64,000 nucleotides of DNA, taken from positions 248,001-312,000 of the forward strand of contig NZ_OCSR01000001.1 of NCBI RefSeq assembly GCF_900230185.1. Direction: 5' to 3'. The notes under the pieces were generated by a model, which ran no database searches, had not been told where the DNA came from, and was given only the letters and a program-made list of their open reading frames with translations. Positions 1 through 9,274 of this stretch are shown here, piece by piece. This DNA is from Burkholderia sp. OK233 (GTDB taxonomy: Bacteria > Pseudomonadota > Gammaproteobacteria > Burkholderiales > Burkholderiaceae). The position numbers and the translations under genes were made by a program. The stretch's first letter is position 1; every line of letters begins with the position of its first letter.

Positions 1-289
1 CATTGAGTACTGTGGATCCGCTGCGCAACGCCTGCGCCAGACTGAGCACGGGTAGGCCCAGTCTGTACGCCCTGCGTACCACATCGTGCTCGAGATAGCC
101 CGCCTCCACGAGCGTTCGCGTCAGGCGGCTCACCGTCGCCTTCGGCAGGCCGGTGCGTTCCGCGAGTTCTCCGTTGCCGAGCAGCGTCGCACCGGGACCG
201 AACGCGCGCAGCAGTTCGAGCCCGCGCTCAAGCGATCTATTCGATGGGGTGGCGTTTGATTCCGGATGTTGATTCTTGTGGTTCGCCAT
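1..289 (-). CDS. IclR-family transcriptional regulator, N-terminal part (cut by window edge)
   Basis: Reading leftward from an ATG at 289, 96 residues are visible before the window ends. Residues about 18-75 form the winged helix-turn-helix of IclR regulators: the run RSLERGLELLRAF, then ELAERTGLPKATVSRLTRTL as helix-turn-helix, then GYLEHD and YRLG of the wing. The ligand-binding GAF-like domain lies outside the window, so the effector and target genes cannot be named. The N-terminal 17 residues are polar and probably unstructured. The gene runs in the same direction as the LysR gene to its right. Confidence 0.85.
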   Translation of the reverse strand, partial: MANHKNQHPESNATPSNRSLERGLELLRAFGPGATLLGNGELAERTGLPKATVSRLTRTLVEAGYLEHDVVRRAYRLGLPVLSLAQALRSGSTVLN

Positions 290-401
290 AGACAGAAACG
301 GTACAACGGTGTTGACCCCACGGCCGTTGCGAAGATAGTCGATAGATACTTACCCGACGCGGTTTCTGGTTCCCAGCACAGCGGAAAAATGCCGTGTGCC
401 T

Positions 402-1304
402 TCAGTCACGCAGTGCCGCCTCAGCCAGGAACTCCACGAAGTCCAGGACGAGACCGGAGCTTTCCTGCTCCCGCCAAAAGATATGCACGTTCAAATTCGG
501 GAGTCCTTCGATCGGAATATAGACGATGTCATCGTGCCTCTCTCTCAACACGTAATCGGCGCCGAGCATGAGTCCGCCACTATCCTTGACGATGCGCAGA
601 CCGATCTGCGCTTGTGTAGTCTCGTAGACGAAGTTTGGCTCAACCTTGGCTCGTTGGAAGCTCGCCAGAACAGCATCGTAGAGCGGCTCGTTGACATTGC
701 GGGAAAAGATGATCAGGTTTTCGTTCAGGAGATCTGTCAGATGAATAACCTTGGCCTGAGCTAGCCGGTGAATGCGCGGCGCGGCCAATAGCCATCGCCC
801 GTCGAGGACAAACCGAGTCGAAACGTTCGCCGTCTGATCTTCATTCGCCAACAGCACGCCAATGCCAATGTCTATCTGGTGGGTGATCAACGCCTTGATT
901 TGCTGCGTCGACACCATCTCTTTGCGGTTGATCTTGACGTTGGGATAGAGCTTCTGCAATTCCGTCAACGCCGGCACGATAAAGGGCAGATCGGTGTATT
1001 CGACCATAGCGATCGCGATCCGCTGTTCGTTTTGAAACGCGGTGCGACGCGTGACCTCCACCATCGTGTCCATCTGGGCCAGGATATCGACGGCCTGCGC
1101 CTGAAAGACCTCACCTGCGGCCGTCAGTACGACCCCTCTGCGATCGCGGACCAGAAGCTGCACACCCAGAATCGCTTCCAGCGCCGCGATCTGCTGGCTC
1201 AACGCCGGCTGCGTCACCGCGAGCTTTGCTGCTGCGCGTCCGAAATGCAATTCGTCGGCGACGCCGACAAAATAGCGCAGGTGCTTAACGTCGATTGGGC
1301 TCAT
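402..1304 (-). CDS. LysR-family transcriptional regulator
   Basis: The 300-residue product has the usual LysR length. Residues 5-64 are the winged helix-turn-helix (HLRYFVGVADELHFGRAAAK, then LAVTQPALSQQIAALE), followed by a linker helix and a two-lobed periplasmic-binding-like effector domain. It is transcribed away from the short-chain dehydrogenase operon starting at 1406, leaving a 101-bp divergent promoter region, which is the classic LysR arrangement. It therefore probably controls the dehydrogenase, isomerase-like, hydrolase and aldehyde dehydrogenase genes. The inducer cannot be read from the sequence. Confidence 0.93.
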   Translation of the reverse strand: MSPIDVKHLRYFVGVADELHFGRAAAKLAVTQPALSQQIAALEAILGVQLLVRDRRGVVLTAAGEVFQAQAVDILAQMDTMVEVTRRTAFQNEQRIAIAMVEYTDLPFIVPALTELQKLYPNVKINRKEMVSTQQIKALITHQIDIGIGVLLANEDQTANVSTRFVLDGRWLLAAPRIHRLAQAKVIHLTDLLNENLIIFSRNVNEPLYDAVLASFQRAKVEPNFVYETTQAQIGLRIVKDSGGLMLGADYVLRERHDDIVYIPIEGLPNLNVHIFWREQESSGLVLDFVEFLAEAALRD

Positions 1305-1405
1305 AAGTTTATCTGATCACAGAGCCGATGATAGTCAATTGGACGGTGAGCGTGGCCAATCGTATCCTTTTTTGCACGAGATGAACAACGCAGAGGAGCT
1401 AAATC
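1305..1405. promoter_or_regulatory. divergent LysR / dehydrogenase-operon promoter region
   Basis: This 101-bp gap separates divergently transcribed start codons. It contains an ATCA-N9-TGAT dyad (within ctgatcacagagccgatgat, about 1313-1332) that could be a LysR-type site, and a GAGG-type ribosome binding site just before the dehydrogenase ATG. The role is inferred from position; no promoter hexamers are clear. Confidence 0.35.
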
Positions 1406-2224
1406 GTGGCGAATTGGTTGATAACTGGAATTTCCCGGGGCTTCGGAAAGCAATTGTCGGAAGCACTTCTGAAGAATGGACACCATGTCGCTGGCACGAC
1501 ACGCAATGGCCTAAGCGATCTTCGCCACGAAAATCTGACCGTATTCAAGCTCGATGTGACGAACCCGGAGGATGCGCACGCAGTCGTCCTGGATATCATC
1601 GAGACCGTCGGGCCAATCGATGTAGCAGTCAACAATGCCGGCTTCGGCATGGTCGGCGCGGTTGAGGAGGTCTCGCCGGATGAAGCGCGACACGTGTTCG
1701 CAACGAATGTGTTTGGAACGCTGAACGTCATACAAGCGGTTCTACCCTCACTCAGAGAACAGCGTTCCGGCCTGATCATCAACTTCTCCTCGGTTGGCGG
1801 CATGGCGGGTTCGGCCGGGTTCGGGATCTACAACGCGACCAAATTTGCCGTCGAAGGCATGTCCGAAGCGCTTGCCCTGGAGGTGAAACCCTTCGGCATT
1901 CGCGTGATGATCGTCGAGCCCGGCTACTTCCGCACCGAATTCCTGTCGTCGCAATCCATGTCCAAAGCCGAGCGCGTGATCGAGGACTACGCGTCGACCG
2001 CCGGTATGACACGCGCGAACGTCGGAAGCCGCGATGGTAGCCAGCCTGGCGATCCGGCGAAGGCTGTGCAGGTGATCATCGCGGCGGCGGAATCCGAGGC
2101 TCCGCCATTGCGGCTGCCGCTGGGCGCCGATGCCTTTGCCAGGATTGATGAAAAGATCGCAAAAGTACATTCCGACATGGCAGCGTGGCGCGAGCGAGCC
2201 GCCGCAACCTCGTTCGAACCCTGA
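1406..2224 (+). CDS. short-chain dehydrogenase/reductase
   Basis: The 272-residue protein is a classical SDR. Residues 7-14 (TGISRGFG) are the dinucleotide-binding glycine motif, NNAG follows beta-strand 4, and Ser plus YNATK give the catalytic Ser-Tyr-Lys. The arginine in TTR after strand 2 suggests NADP(H). The last 70 residues are longer than in minimal SDRs, as in the subgroup often annotated as oxidoreductases near LysR genes. First gene of a same-strand set with a small isomerase-like protein, a hydrolase and an aldehyde dehydrogenase. The substrate is unknown. Confidence 0.92.
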   Translation: MANWLITGISRGFGKQLSEALLKNGHHVAGTTRNGLSDLRHENLTVFKLDVTNPEDAHAVVLDIIETVGPIDVAVNNAGFGMVGAVEEVSPDEARHVFATNVFGTLNVIQAVLPSLREQRSGLIINFSSVGGMAGSAGFGIYNATKFAVEGMSEALALEVKPFGIRVMIVEPGYFRTEFLSSQSMSKAERVIEDYASTAGMTRANVGSRDGSQPGDPAKAVQVIIAAAESEAPPLRLPLGADAFARIDEKIAKVHSDMAAWRERAAATSFEP

Positions 2225-2343
2225 GGCTTTCCTGCCTTCTACCTCTTGAGAGCTGACACGCGTAGTCATCGTTGCAGGCGCAATCCCGTTCCTGCAACGC
2301 TCCGCTGCGCTCCCCTTCGAGGCAACACACCAGGAGCAATCAA

Positions 2344-2634
2344 ATGCAATACATCGTCATAACCCGCCGGCGTAGCGAAAAATTTCCGGACTCCGAATAC
2401 ACCCCCGAGAGACTCGCAGCCGAAACCGCCGCCGTTCGCAAGCTCTATGGCGAGGGCATCGTGCGCCACATTTGGCACCGTGGCGATGTGGGGGGGGCAT
2501 GCCTCCTGCTCGAAGTCGAATCCGAAGACGGCGCAAAGTCTGCCCTGAACAGGTTGCCGTTGTTTGGTTTGGGCATGCAAGAGGCGGTCTGCATTGTGCC
2601 ACTGGCTCCCTACCGTGGCTTCGCGACCGAATAA
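2344..2634 (+). CDS. muconolactone isomerase-like / YCII-type small protein
   Basis: A 96-residue protein starting at an ATG with AGGAG eight bases upstream. The layout MQYIVITRRRSEKF ... LEVESEDGAKSALNRLPLF ... EAVCIVPLAPYRGF matches the alpha+beta barrel fold of muconolactone delta-isomerases and related small proteins, ending in the typical PL.PYRG motif. True muconolactone isomerase acts in the beta-ketoadipate pathway, but no catBA neighbours are present, so the substrate is open. A decayed homologue of the same C-terminal region lies at about 5160-5417. Confidence 0.7.
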   Translation: MQYIVITRRRSEKFPDSEYTPERLAAETAAVRKLYGEGIVRHIWHRGDVGGACLLLEVESEDGAKSALNRLPLFGLGMQEAVCIVPLAPYRGFATE

Positions 2635-2709
2635 CGCCTCTTCGGGCACCTGAACGCGATGATCCCGCTCGCTCCCGAAGACATCGAACATCAAAGGAAT
2701 GACAGGCTC

Positions 2710-3489
2710 ATGGCCCAGATCGACAGACGCACCTTTACCATCGCAGCCGCCGCAATAGCCGCGGCAAGTCTCCTCCCGGCCGCGGCCCGATCCGCGACCG
2801 TGCCCATCGCCAAAAACGTGGTCCTGGTACATGGGCTGTTCGCCGACGGGTCATGCTGGTCAGGGGTGATCGCACGATTGCAGGCCGCAGGCCTCAATGC
2901 CACAGCCGTGCAGAACCCTTTGACGACGCTACCGGAAGCGGTCGCCTCAGCACAGCGGGTGCTCGCCCGGCAGGACGGCCCCACGGTCCTGGTTGGCCAT
3001 TCGTTCTCAGGGATGATTGTCACCGAGGCCGGCATGCATCCAAACGTTTCTGCTCTCGTCTATGTGGCGGCGCGAGCACCCGATGCGGGCGAAGATTATA
3101 CGGCGTTGGCCAAGACGTTTCCGACGCCGCCAGCCTCGGCGGGAATCGTCTTCGATGGAGACGAAGGACGCCTATCCGAAATCGCGTTCTTGCGTGATTT
3201 CGCGGGGGACCTGCCGGAAGCGAAGGCAAAGGTGCTCTATGCGGTCCAGGAGCCGTTCCACAGGGAGCTGCTCACGGGCAAGACCACGCAGGCGGCCTGG
3301 CGGTCGAAGCCGAGCTTTTATGCCGTCTCGACGGAAGATCGAACGATCAACCCCGATCTCGAACGCTTCATGGCTAAGCGCATGGGCGCCAAAACAATCG
3401 AAGTGAAGGCCAGCCATCTCTCGCCGATCTCCCATCCGCAAGAAATTGCGGAGCTCATCATGGCCGCTGCGGGACAACCCGTGAAGTAG
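2710..3489 (+). CDS. alpha/beta hydrolase with Tat-type signal
   Basis: I chose the ATG at 2710, preceded by AAAGGA, because it opens a twin-arginine signal (DRRTFTIAAAAIAAASLLPAAARSA); an in-frame start at 2659 would bury it. The mature part has the esterase motifs VLVHGLFADGS near the N-terminus and nucleophile elbow GHSFSG, with a late SHLSPISHP supplying the likely catalytic His. This is the methyl/salicylate-esterase-like branch of the fold. Export by Tat to the periplasm is likely. It probably hydrolyses an ester or lactone for the neighbouring dehydrogenases. Confidence 0.88.
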   Translation: MAQIDRRTFTIAAAAIAAASLLPAAARSATVPIAKNVVLVHGLFADGSCWSGVIARLQAAGLNATAVQNPLTTLPEAVASAQRVLARQDGPTVLVGHSFSGMIVTEAGMHPNVSALVYVAARAPDAGEDYTALAKTFPTPPASAGIVFDGDEGRLSEIAFLRDFAGDLPEAKAKVLYAVQEPFHRELLTGKTTQAAWRSKPSFYAVSTEDRTINPDLERFMAKRMGAKTIEVKASHLSPISHPQEIAELIMAAAGQPVK

Positions 3490-3633
3490 CAACGTACAGG
3501 CGGGTGCGGTCCACTTAAGGGGAAGCCCGCCACATTCCCCATGTCTCGACGATCCTTCATCAACGGCAACGCGGCCCCAAGCTGTCGGTGAGTCTGTCGG
3601 CCTGGGTTTCGACAACCACAAAGAATATTGCTC

Positions 3634-5118
3634 ATGTCCACCTCTGTTCCCTCCGCGCCCTCTCCGTATGTCTTTGGCGAACTCCTTATCGATGGGCGCT
3701 GGCGTGCCGGCGCTGCAGGAACGATCTTCAAGGATCTCGATCCCTACACCGGCCTGACGCTCGCCGAAGTACCACAGGCGAATGTCGCGGATATTGACGC
3801 TGCCTATGCGAGCGCCAAACGGGCTCAGCGCCACTGGGCCAACACCTTGCCGGGACAGAGGGCCGAGGTTCTGCGCAAAGCTGCCGCGATCATGGAGGTT
3901 CGTCACGCTGAGATCGTCGACTGGTTGATCCGGGAATCCGGCAGCGTTCGCATCAAGGCGGAGCTCGAATGGTCGGCGGTTCGCGCCATTATTCTTGAGG
4001 CGTCGACCCTGCCAACCCGCGAGTCGGGTCGTATCATGCCCGGCGATATTCCGGGCAAGGAGCACCGGATCTACCGCATCCCGGTGGGCGTCGTCTCGGT
4101 CATCAGCCCCTGGAATTGGCCGATGCATCTGAGCAGCCGCGCCATGGCGCCCGCGCTGGCTCTCGGAAATGCAGTCGTCTTGAAACCGGCCTCCGAGACC
4201 GTCGTCACCGGCGGGCTGCTTCTTGGGAAGATCTTCGAGGAAGCGGGTCTCCCGCCGGGTGTCCTGAATGTCGTCAGCGGTGACAATCATCTGATTGGCG
4301 ACCCGTTCGTCCTGCATCCCGCATCTCGGGTGATCTCGTTCACCGGCTCAACGCAGGTCGGACGACGCATTGCCGGATTAGCTGCCACCGGAAAAACACT
4401 CAAGAAGGCACAGCTCGAATTGGGCGGCAACAATCCGCTTGTCATCCTCGACGACGCCGATCTTGAGCAGGCCGTGAACATCGCCACCTTCGGACGTTTT
4501 CTGCACCAGGGCGAGCTGTGTGTCAGCGTCAACCGGGTGATCGTCGAGGATGCGCTTCACGATCGATTCGTGGAGGCGTTCGTCGAGCGGGTGAAGGGTC
4601 TGAAATATGGCGATCCGAACCTCGCCGATACGGCCGTGGGCCCGATCATCAACCAACATCAGCTTGATGGTCTGAACACGATGATCGCCAATGCGCACGC
4701 GGACGGCGCGACGGAGCGCGTTGGCGGCAAACCTGAGGGGCTCGTTCTTCCGCCACATGTCTTCACCAACGTAACGGAGAACGTGCGTCTCGGGAGAGAC
4801 GAGATTTTTGGGCCTGTCGTACCGATCTTGCGCGCAAAGGATGAATCGGATGCACTGCGTATGGCGAACGATACCGAATTCGGCTTGTCGAGCGCCGTGT
4901 TGACACGCAACATCGATCGAGGCGTGCGGTTCGCACATCAGGTCGAGGCGGGTATGACCCACGTCAACGACCTTCCAGCGGTGGATCTCGCAAACATGCC
5001 GTTTGGCGGCGAGAAGAACTCAGGTCTCGGCCGGTTTGGCGCCAATGGCATGTTCGAGGACTTCACGACCGAGCACTGGATCTCTGTGCAACACGGCGAG
5101 CGTCAGTTCCCTTTCTGA
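3634..5118 (+). CDS. aldehyde dehydrogenase family protein
   Basis: The ATG at 3634 gives 494 residues, normal for NAD(P)-dependent aldehyde dehydrogenases; a TTG two codons upstream is a less likely start. Visible motifs are SPWNWP near the cofactor pocket, FTGSTQVGR in the Rossmann region, ELGGNNP with the general-base Glu, and GELCVSVNR with the catalytic Cys. EIFGPVVPI and PFGGEKNSGLGRFG occur near the C-terminus. The benzaldehyde/vanillin-type subgroup is the closest by eye. It would oxidise the aldehyde made by the upstream dehydrogenase and hydrolase steps. Confidence 0.93.
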   Translation: MSTSVPSAPSPYVFGELLIDGRWRAGAAGTIFKDLDPYTGLTLAEVPQANVADIDAAYASAKRAQRHWANTLPGQRAEVLRKAAAIMEVRHAEIVDWLIRESGSVRIKAELEWSAVRAIILEASTLPTRESGRIMPGDIPGKEHRIYRIPVGVVSVISPWNWPMHLSSRAMAPALALGNAVVLKPASETVVTGGLLLGKIFEEAGLPPGVLNVVSGDNHLIGDPFVLHPASRVISFTGSTQVGRRIAGLAATGKTLKKAQLELGGNNPLVILDDADLEQAVNIATFGRFLHQGELCVSVNRVIVEDALHDRFVEAFVERVKGLKYGDPNLADTAVGPIINQHQLDGLNTMIANAHADGATERVGGKPEGLVLPPHVFTNVTENVRLGRDEIFGPVVPILRAKDESDALRMANDTEFGLSSAVLTRNIDRGVRFAHQVEAGMTHVNDLPAVDLANMPFGGEKNSGLGRFGANGMFEDFTTEHWISVQHGERQFPF

Positions 5119-5159
5119 CTACGGCCATTTTCGAAGAACGTCACCGCTAGTTTTCGCAT

Positions 5160-5417
5160 CGCGGCGATCAGTGTGGCACCTGCATACTGATTGAAGCCGA
5201 CACTGAAGAACAAGTACACCTCACTCTGAACACGCTTTCGATGGTAGCAACCGGCATGCTCGAGGTGGTAGCTGTGATGCCGCTCAATCCGTACCGTGGT
5301 TTGGGTCAAGGCAATAGGATCCCCACCGCAGTACGTGCTCATCCGCGTCGAGTGACGGCGATGTATCCACAACTCAAACGAATTTTTTCTCAAACTCAAC
5401 TTAAGGATCAGTCATGA
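5160..5417 (+). pseudogene. decayed muconolactone isomerase-like gene (C-terminal remnant)
   Basis: From about 5190 one frame reads LIEADTEEQVHLTLNTL, then EVVAVMPLNPYRGLG. This lines up with LLLEVESEDGAKSALNRL and EAVCIVPLAPYRGF of the intact gene at 2344. A WHL match to the intact protein's IWH sits just upstream in a different frame, so the gene has lost its start and carries a frameshift. The frame runs about 40 residues past the normal end before a TGA overlapping the ATG of the BON gene at 5414. Probably the relic of an ancestral operon gene or a tandem duplication. Confidence 0.7.
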
Positions 5418-5800
5418 AACTTCCACAACTCGTTATGAACAGCGGCCTTGCGATCGCTGTAGCGGCGTTCGCGTACACGCCGGCATTTGCGGCGGACTCG
5501 ACGGCTGGCGCGTCGAACAGTACCGCAGCGGCTAGCATGCAAGCCGCCCCGACGAAGAAGTCGGTTCGCGCGGCCAACCGTGCATTTTCCAAGACCGTTC
5601 AGACAGCCATTTTCAAAACCAGAGGTCTCGAGCAGACGACAATCTCCGTCTTCGGCAATGCAAAGACGGGGCACGTGACGCTGGCCGGTCAGATCGTAAG
5701 CGAAGATCAAGATGGTCTGGCCGTCGATGCGGCAAAGCAGGTGCAGGGTGTCACGTCGGTTAGAAGTAAGTTGAGTCTGCGCGAGCAAGGCGGAAACTAA
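5414..5800 (+). CDS. BON-domain periplasmic protein
   Basis: A 128-residue protein with a clear Sec signal (MKLPQLVMNSGLAIAVAAFA, cleavage after TPAFA). Residues about 60-125 form one BON domain: alternating helix and strands with TISVFGNAKTGHVTLAGQIV and VQGVTSVRSKLSL. BON domains bind phospholipid or other envelope ligands and are common in osmotic-stress proteins such as OsmY and in many small Burkholderia proteins. It probably resides in the periplasm. The start codon overlaps the stop of the upstream gene relic. Confidence 0.88.
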   Translation: MKLPQLVMNSGLAIAVAAFAYTPAFAADSTAGASNSTAAASMQAAPTKKSVRAANRAFSKTVQTAIFKTRGLEQTTISVFGNAKTGHVTLAGQIVSEDQDGLAVDAAKQVQGVTSVRSKLSLREQGGN

Positions 5801-5900
5801 GCGATGGGCGCGGCGCGCCGGCCGAATTCGGCCGTCGCGCCATTGATGTGGCTCTCGCTGTATTTGCACTATGTGCACGCAGACCACTGGAGATGGATTG

Positions 5901-6344
5901 ATGACCGTATTTTTCGAAGACGATATCGCGGTGCGCGCGCTGCTGAACGTCCTCAATCCGTCCGCCAAGCAACTCGATGCATGCGCGAAGAAATTTTCCC
6001 TGAAACACAAGAAGCACCACGTCGGCGCGGGCTCGCCTGCGGCCGACAATCCTTGTCGCACGGTCGGACCGCCCGCCAGCATCGTGGTCGTGGAGCGCTT
6101 GTCCTCCATCGCGATCAGCGTTTCGTGGAGCGACCCATGTTCGGGCCGGTACACGGAGCAGATCTGGTGCAGCGGCCTTGCCCGCATTGCGGCCATCTGC
6201 GCACTTACGGGCCGTGTCATCAATCGCGGCGACCGGGTGTTTCGTCCCCGTGCGCGTGCGACACGTTTGCCGCGGAATCGGCATCAGATGATCTTGGCCG
6301 CGACCCTCGGACGTCGCGCCGACCTGGCGATCGCGGGCGCATGA
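5901..6344 (+). CDS. DUF3331-type hypothetical protein
   Basis: The ATG at 5901 has GGAG eight bases upstream and gives 147 residues. The core VVVERLSSIAISVSWSDP, SGRYTEQIW, then ICALTGRVINRGDRVFRPR and MILAATL is the pattern I recall for DUF3331, a family largely confined to Burkholderia relatives. The conserved cysteines, the TGR turn and the RRGD-like segment suggest a small beta-rich, possibly nucleic-acid-associated domain, but no function is known. The N-terminal 50 residues are variable and basic. Confidence 0.7.
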   Translation: MTVFFEDDIAVRALLNVLNPSAKQLDACAKKFSLKHKKHHVGAGSPAADNPCRTVGPPASIVVVERLSSIAISVSWSDPCSGRYTEQIWCSGLARIAAICALTGRVINRGDRVFRPRARATRLPRNRHQMILAATLGRRADLAIAGA

Positions 6345-6618
6345 CACAGCCAGTCCGTGCCGTCAGCGGCAAGTGATTAACCTGATGGACGCCGGTGAGA
6401 GCTTGAGCGAGCGATTTGGTGTCGATCTCACGTCGCTGTTGCCGAAAGTCCGAAATTGGTCGAACTCAGGTATAGAGAGCAGTGGATGCGCGACGCGATC
6501 GACCCCCGGCCCGCGTTTTTCTCAGCCGAGCGCGGCCCTCGCGTGTTCACGATAGCGACCGTCAACATGGTGACTTAATACGGGTCCAGTATTGTTGGCT
6601 TTTCTGCCGTTGAGCCAT

Positions 6619-7233
6619 ATGTTCTTCAGCGTCAAAGCGCGGGTCCATACGGACGCATCTAACGTCTACACCGAGATCCCCCCGCTTCTTACCCCGACAG
6701 GGATTCTTGAACCGCTGATCGACTACTTCCTGCACCGGAGCCACGATCGAAGTCTGGGATGGATGCGGAAGGTAACGCGGTCGATTCGACTCTTCCTCGA
6801 ATACCTTCAAGTCAATCCGGCTGAACGCGATCCCCATCGTCTGTTTCAGAATTTCGCACAGCGCCTGTACACGGGCACCTTCAATCGCGAAACCGGAATT
6901 GACACCACCGGGCTTTGCTGGCTGCCCCGTTCGCCGCACGACGCGGCGCGCATCGTTACCCACCTGACCGACTTCTTCAATTGGCTGGGGGAGATCCGTC
7001 CCGAAGCGTCGACGGTCAATCCACGATATGCCGGCGGGGCCTTCGATCGACAGACCGATGACGCCGCTTACCAGTATCGCAGAAGCAAGGCGTTTCTCGG
7101 GCATACATGGGCGTCGAACGCGACTCCGCGGTCGACAGGCTATCGGCTTCGCTATCGCAGACTGCCCAAGGTTACTCGAGGCGAGCCACCAGCATTTCCT
7201 GAGGGCCGCTTTGAAGATTTGCTATTTGTCAAA
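6619..7233 (+). pseudogene. integrase (GmtZ-like) N-terminal part, truncated by an insertion sequence
   Basis: From the ATG at 6619 about 205 residues remain: VRSIRLFLEYL-type SAM-like helices, FNRETGIDTTGLCW, DAARIVTHLTDFFNWLGE and YAGGAFDRQTDDAAYQYRR. I recognise this as the N-terminal region of large integrases of the gamma-mobile-trio type (GmtZ-like). The catalytic tyrosine-recombinase domain is missing: the frame runs into the ISKra4 left end at 7234. No matching 3' half is seen beyond either ISKra4 copy, so it was deleted rather than merely split. Confidence 0.65.
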
Positions 7234-8745
7234 GGGACTGTTAAAAAGCGTGGGGTTTTCGGCAGCGCTAGCATTGAACCTCGCCAGTGCCTACGTCGAG
7301 GTCCGCGATGAAAATCGTCGTTCGCGTCGAACTGATTACCGACTGGGGTGAAGTAAATACGATCGAGGTGGGCCGCATCGACCGGCCAAGCCAAACGCTC
7401 GATCCCGAATCTGTAGGGCTGTCATTGGCGGACGGAAAGCAACTGCTGCATAACTTGCAACAGGCGGTGATCCCAGCCCAGGCGGACGAGATTTGCACCT
7501 TACGGCGCATCTGTCGACGATGCTATCGCTGGACGGCGCTAAAGGACTACCGACAACGCAAAGTCGATACCGTGTTTGGTACCGTCAGCTTCCGCAGCCC
7601 ACGCATTGTGTCGTGCGCCTGTGAGCCGCCTTGGTATTTGGAAACAGCGTTCTGTCCGCTATGGCCGACCATACCGGAGCGCGCAACGCCGGAGCTGTTG
7701 GCGCTGCAGGCGAAACTCGCGGCGCAAATGTCCTATCGACGGGTGGTCGAAACGATGCGCGAATTTCTCCCGGTTAGTGAAAAGATCAATCATGTGACGG
7801 TGCGAAACAGGACGTTGCGGGTTGGTACGCGGATTGACGCCATTGAACTGCCGGGCGCACAACAGCGGAGCCCCACTGCCGAATGGACCCTGGCGATCGA
7901 CGGAGGGTTCGTCCGAGGAAGGGGAAAGGCAGAAAGCAGGAGCTTCGAAATTCTCACCGGACGTCTCGCCGCGCCGGGAGAAAAGCCGCGCGTCTTCGCA
8001 TGCGTGCGAAGCGAGCTGCCGGACCTGGCCGAGCGGCTCGCTTGTCTTGTCGAGACGCATAGTGGTACGTCGCACCCACGGCTCTCGGTGATCACCGACG
8101 GTGCCAATGGGATCCAAAGCATCTATCGTCAACTTCCATTTACTGCGACGCCGATACTTGACTGGTTTCACATCTCGATGCGGGTGCGGTATCTCGAGCA
8201 GATTATCAGGGGTCTGCTGCCACGGTCCGAGACCGAGCAGTACACGAAGAAAGCGCTGCAAACTTATGTCAAGAAATTGCGCTGGTGCTTTTGGCATGCG
8301 AACGCTGTAAAAGCGGAGCAACGGATGCGACAGATATCGCTCCTCTGTCGCATCGTTGTGCCACAAACGCTTCGATTCGCGCGGAGCCTCGAGCAACTCG
8401 ACTATCGCCTTGGCGAGTTGTTCGCTTACCTGGAAAGCAACTACGGCTCGACGATCGCCTACGGGAAGCACTATCGCGAGCACAAGCCGATTTCGACGGC
8501 CATGGCGGAATCGGCGGTGAACCAGGTGGTCAATGCACGCATGTGCAAGCGCCAGCACATGTGCTGGACGCCACGTGGCGCCCATCTGCTTGCCCAGGTG
8601 CGATGCGCGGTGATCAATGGTGACCTGGCAGCCAAGCTTGCGGCCTATAGAGCGCGCATCGACGAAGTACCGGAGGACGTGAGCCGTTTTCTCGAGTTCG
8701 TACAGCCGGCGGCAGAAGCAGAACCCCACGCTTTTTAACAGTCCC
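7234..8745 (+). mobile_element. ISKra4-type insertion sequence, copy 1
   Basis: The 1512-bp element starts GGGACTGTTAAAAAGCGTGG and ends with its inverted complement at 8722-8745 (24-bp terminal inverted repeats, perfect by eye). It carries one transposase gene reading rightward. It lies directly against a truncated integrase. No direct target duplication is visible (flanks tttgtcaaa and gtgggagac). A second copy in opposite orientation lies at 18341-19852. Confidence 0.9.
7308..8738 (+). CDS. ISKra4-family transposase
   Basis: I prefer the ATG at 7308 (MKIVVRVEL), typical of this family, over a GTG seven codons upstream; it gives 476 residues. Cysteines at CTLRRICRRC look like a zinc-binding N-terminal part. 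A DDE-type core follows: TLAIDGGFVRG with the first Asp, SVITDGANGI with the second, and a C-terminal Glu region with MAESAVNQVVNARM. The encoded protein is identical to that of the copy at 18348-19778, so the duplication is recent or maintained by recombination. Confidence 0.9.
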   Translation: MKIVVRVELITDWGEVNTIEVGRIDRPSQTLDPESVGLSLADGKQLLHNLQQAVIPAQADEICTLRRICRRCYRWTALKDYRQRKVDTVFGTVSFRSPRIVSCACEPPWYLETAFCPLWPTIPERATPELLALQAKLAAQMSYRRVVETMREFLPVSEKINHVTVRNRTLRVGTRIDAIELPGAQQRSPTAEWTLAIDGGFVRGRGKAESRSFEILTGRLAAPGEKPRVFACVRSELPDLAERLACLVETHSGTSHPRLSVITDGANGIQSIYRQLPFTATPILDWFHISMRVRYLEQIIRGLLPRSETEQYTKKALQTYVKKLRWCFWHANAVKAEQRMRQISLLCRIVVPQTLRFARSLEQLDYRLGELFAYLESNYGSTIAYGKHYREHKPISTAMAESAVNQVVNARMCKRQHMCWTPRGAHLLAQVRCAVINGDLAAKLAAYRARIDEVPEDVSRFLEFVQPAAEAEPHAF

Positions 8746-8902
8746 GTGGGAGACTTGCCCCACGAGTTGGGCTTCGGCAGCGGTATGACGTGCTGACGCC
8801 GTTTGCGGAGCCGGCAGATTTGCTGCATTCGACCGTCCGTTAACGAGAAGTCTGGGAGGCCGTTCAGGGTCGCCTGCGGCCCTTCTCGCCTGATCGTGTT
8901 TC

Positions 8903-9031
8903 TCAGCCACCGTCGCGCTCGTCAGCAACGCCCGGGGCAATGATCTGAAGCGCCAACCGGCGCTGCTCTGCTTCTGCACCGGGAAATACCTCGCTCACCA
9001 GGCTGAGAAGATCGGTTGCGTTTTGTGACAT
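8903..9031 (-). CDS. small hypothetical protein (42 aa)
   Basis: The ATG at 9031 has a strong GGGGAG ribosome binding site seven bases upstream and opens a 42-residue frame: MSQNATDLLSLVSEVFPG, then AEAEQRRLALQIIAPG. It is acidic and mostly helical, with no recognised family. It lies between the ISKra4 right end and a ParB-like fragment on the same strand, so it may be a leftover plasmid or phage gene. The ribosome binding site is the main support. Confidence 0.35.
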   Translation of the reverse strand: MSQNATDLLSLVSEVFPGAEAEQRRLALQIIAPGVADERDGG

Positions 9032-9274
9032 GGTTTGCTCCCCTGTTCGTGTTAGCCGCCGAATCCGGCAGGGCCGGGTTCCCGTCACGCGATCAGCCTT
9101 GAGCATTCCATCGGCCAGCACCACAGCGCGAAATAACGTTCCCCACGGAAAGCCGCAGGGTATTGCTGGATTGAGCCTCGCACACGGCGCGGCTCCGCTC
9201 CGTACGCAGCAGCACACCCGGGCGCTTTTAAGCCGAAGAAATTGATTTTCACGGCCGGATGCGTTCCGAGCTGG

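Noticed and set aside
3172..4317. Leftward open frame of 381 codons across the hydrolase and aldehyde dehydrogenase
   Set aside because: It spans two real genes on the opposite strand and has no family resemblance.
6373..6555. Short rightward frame after the DUF3331 gene
   Set aside because: 60 codons with no ribosome binding site and no recognisable sequence.
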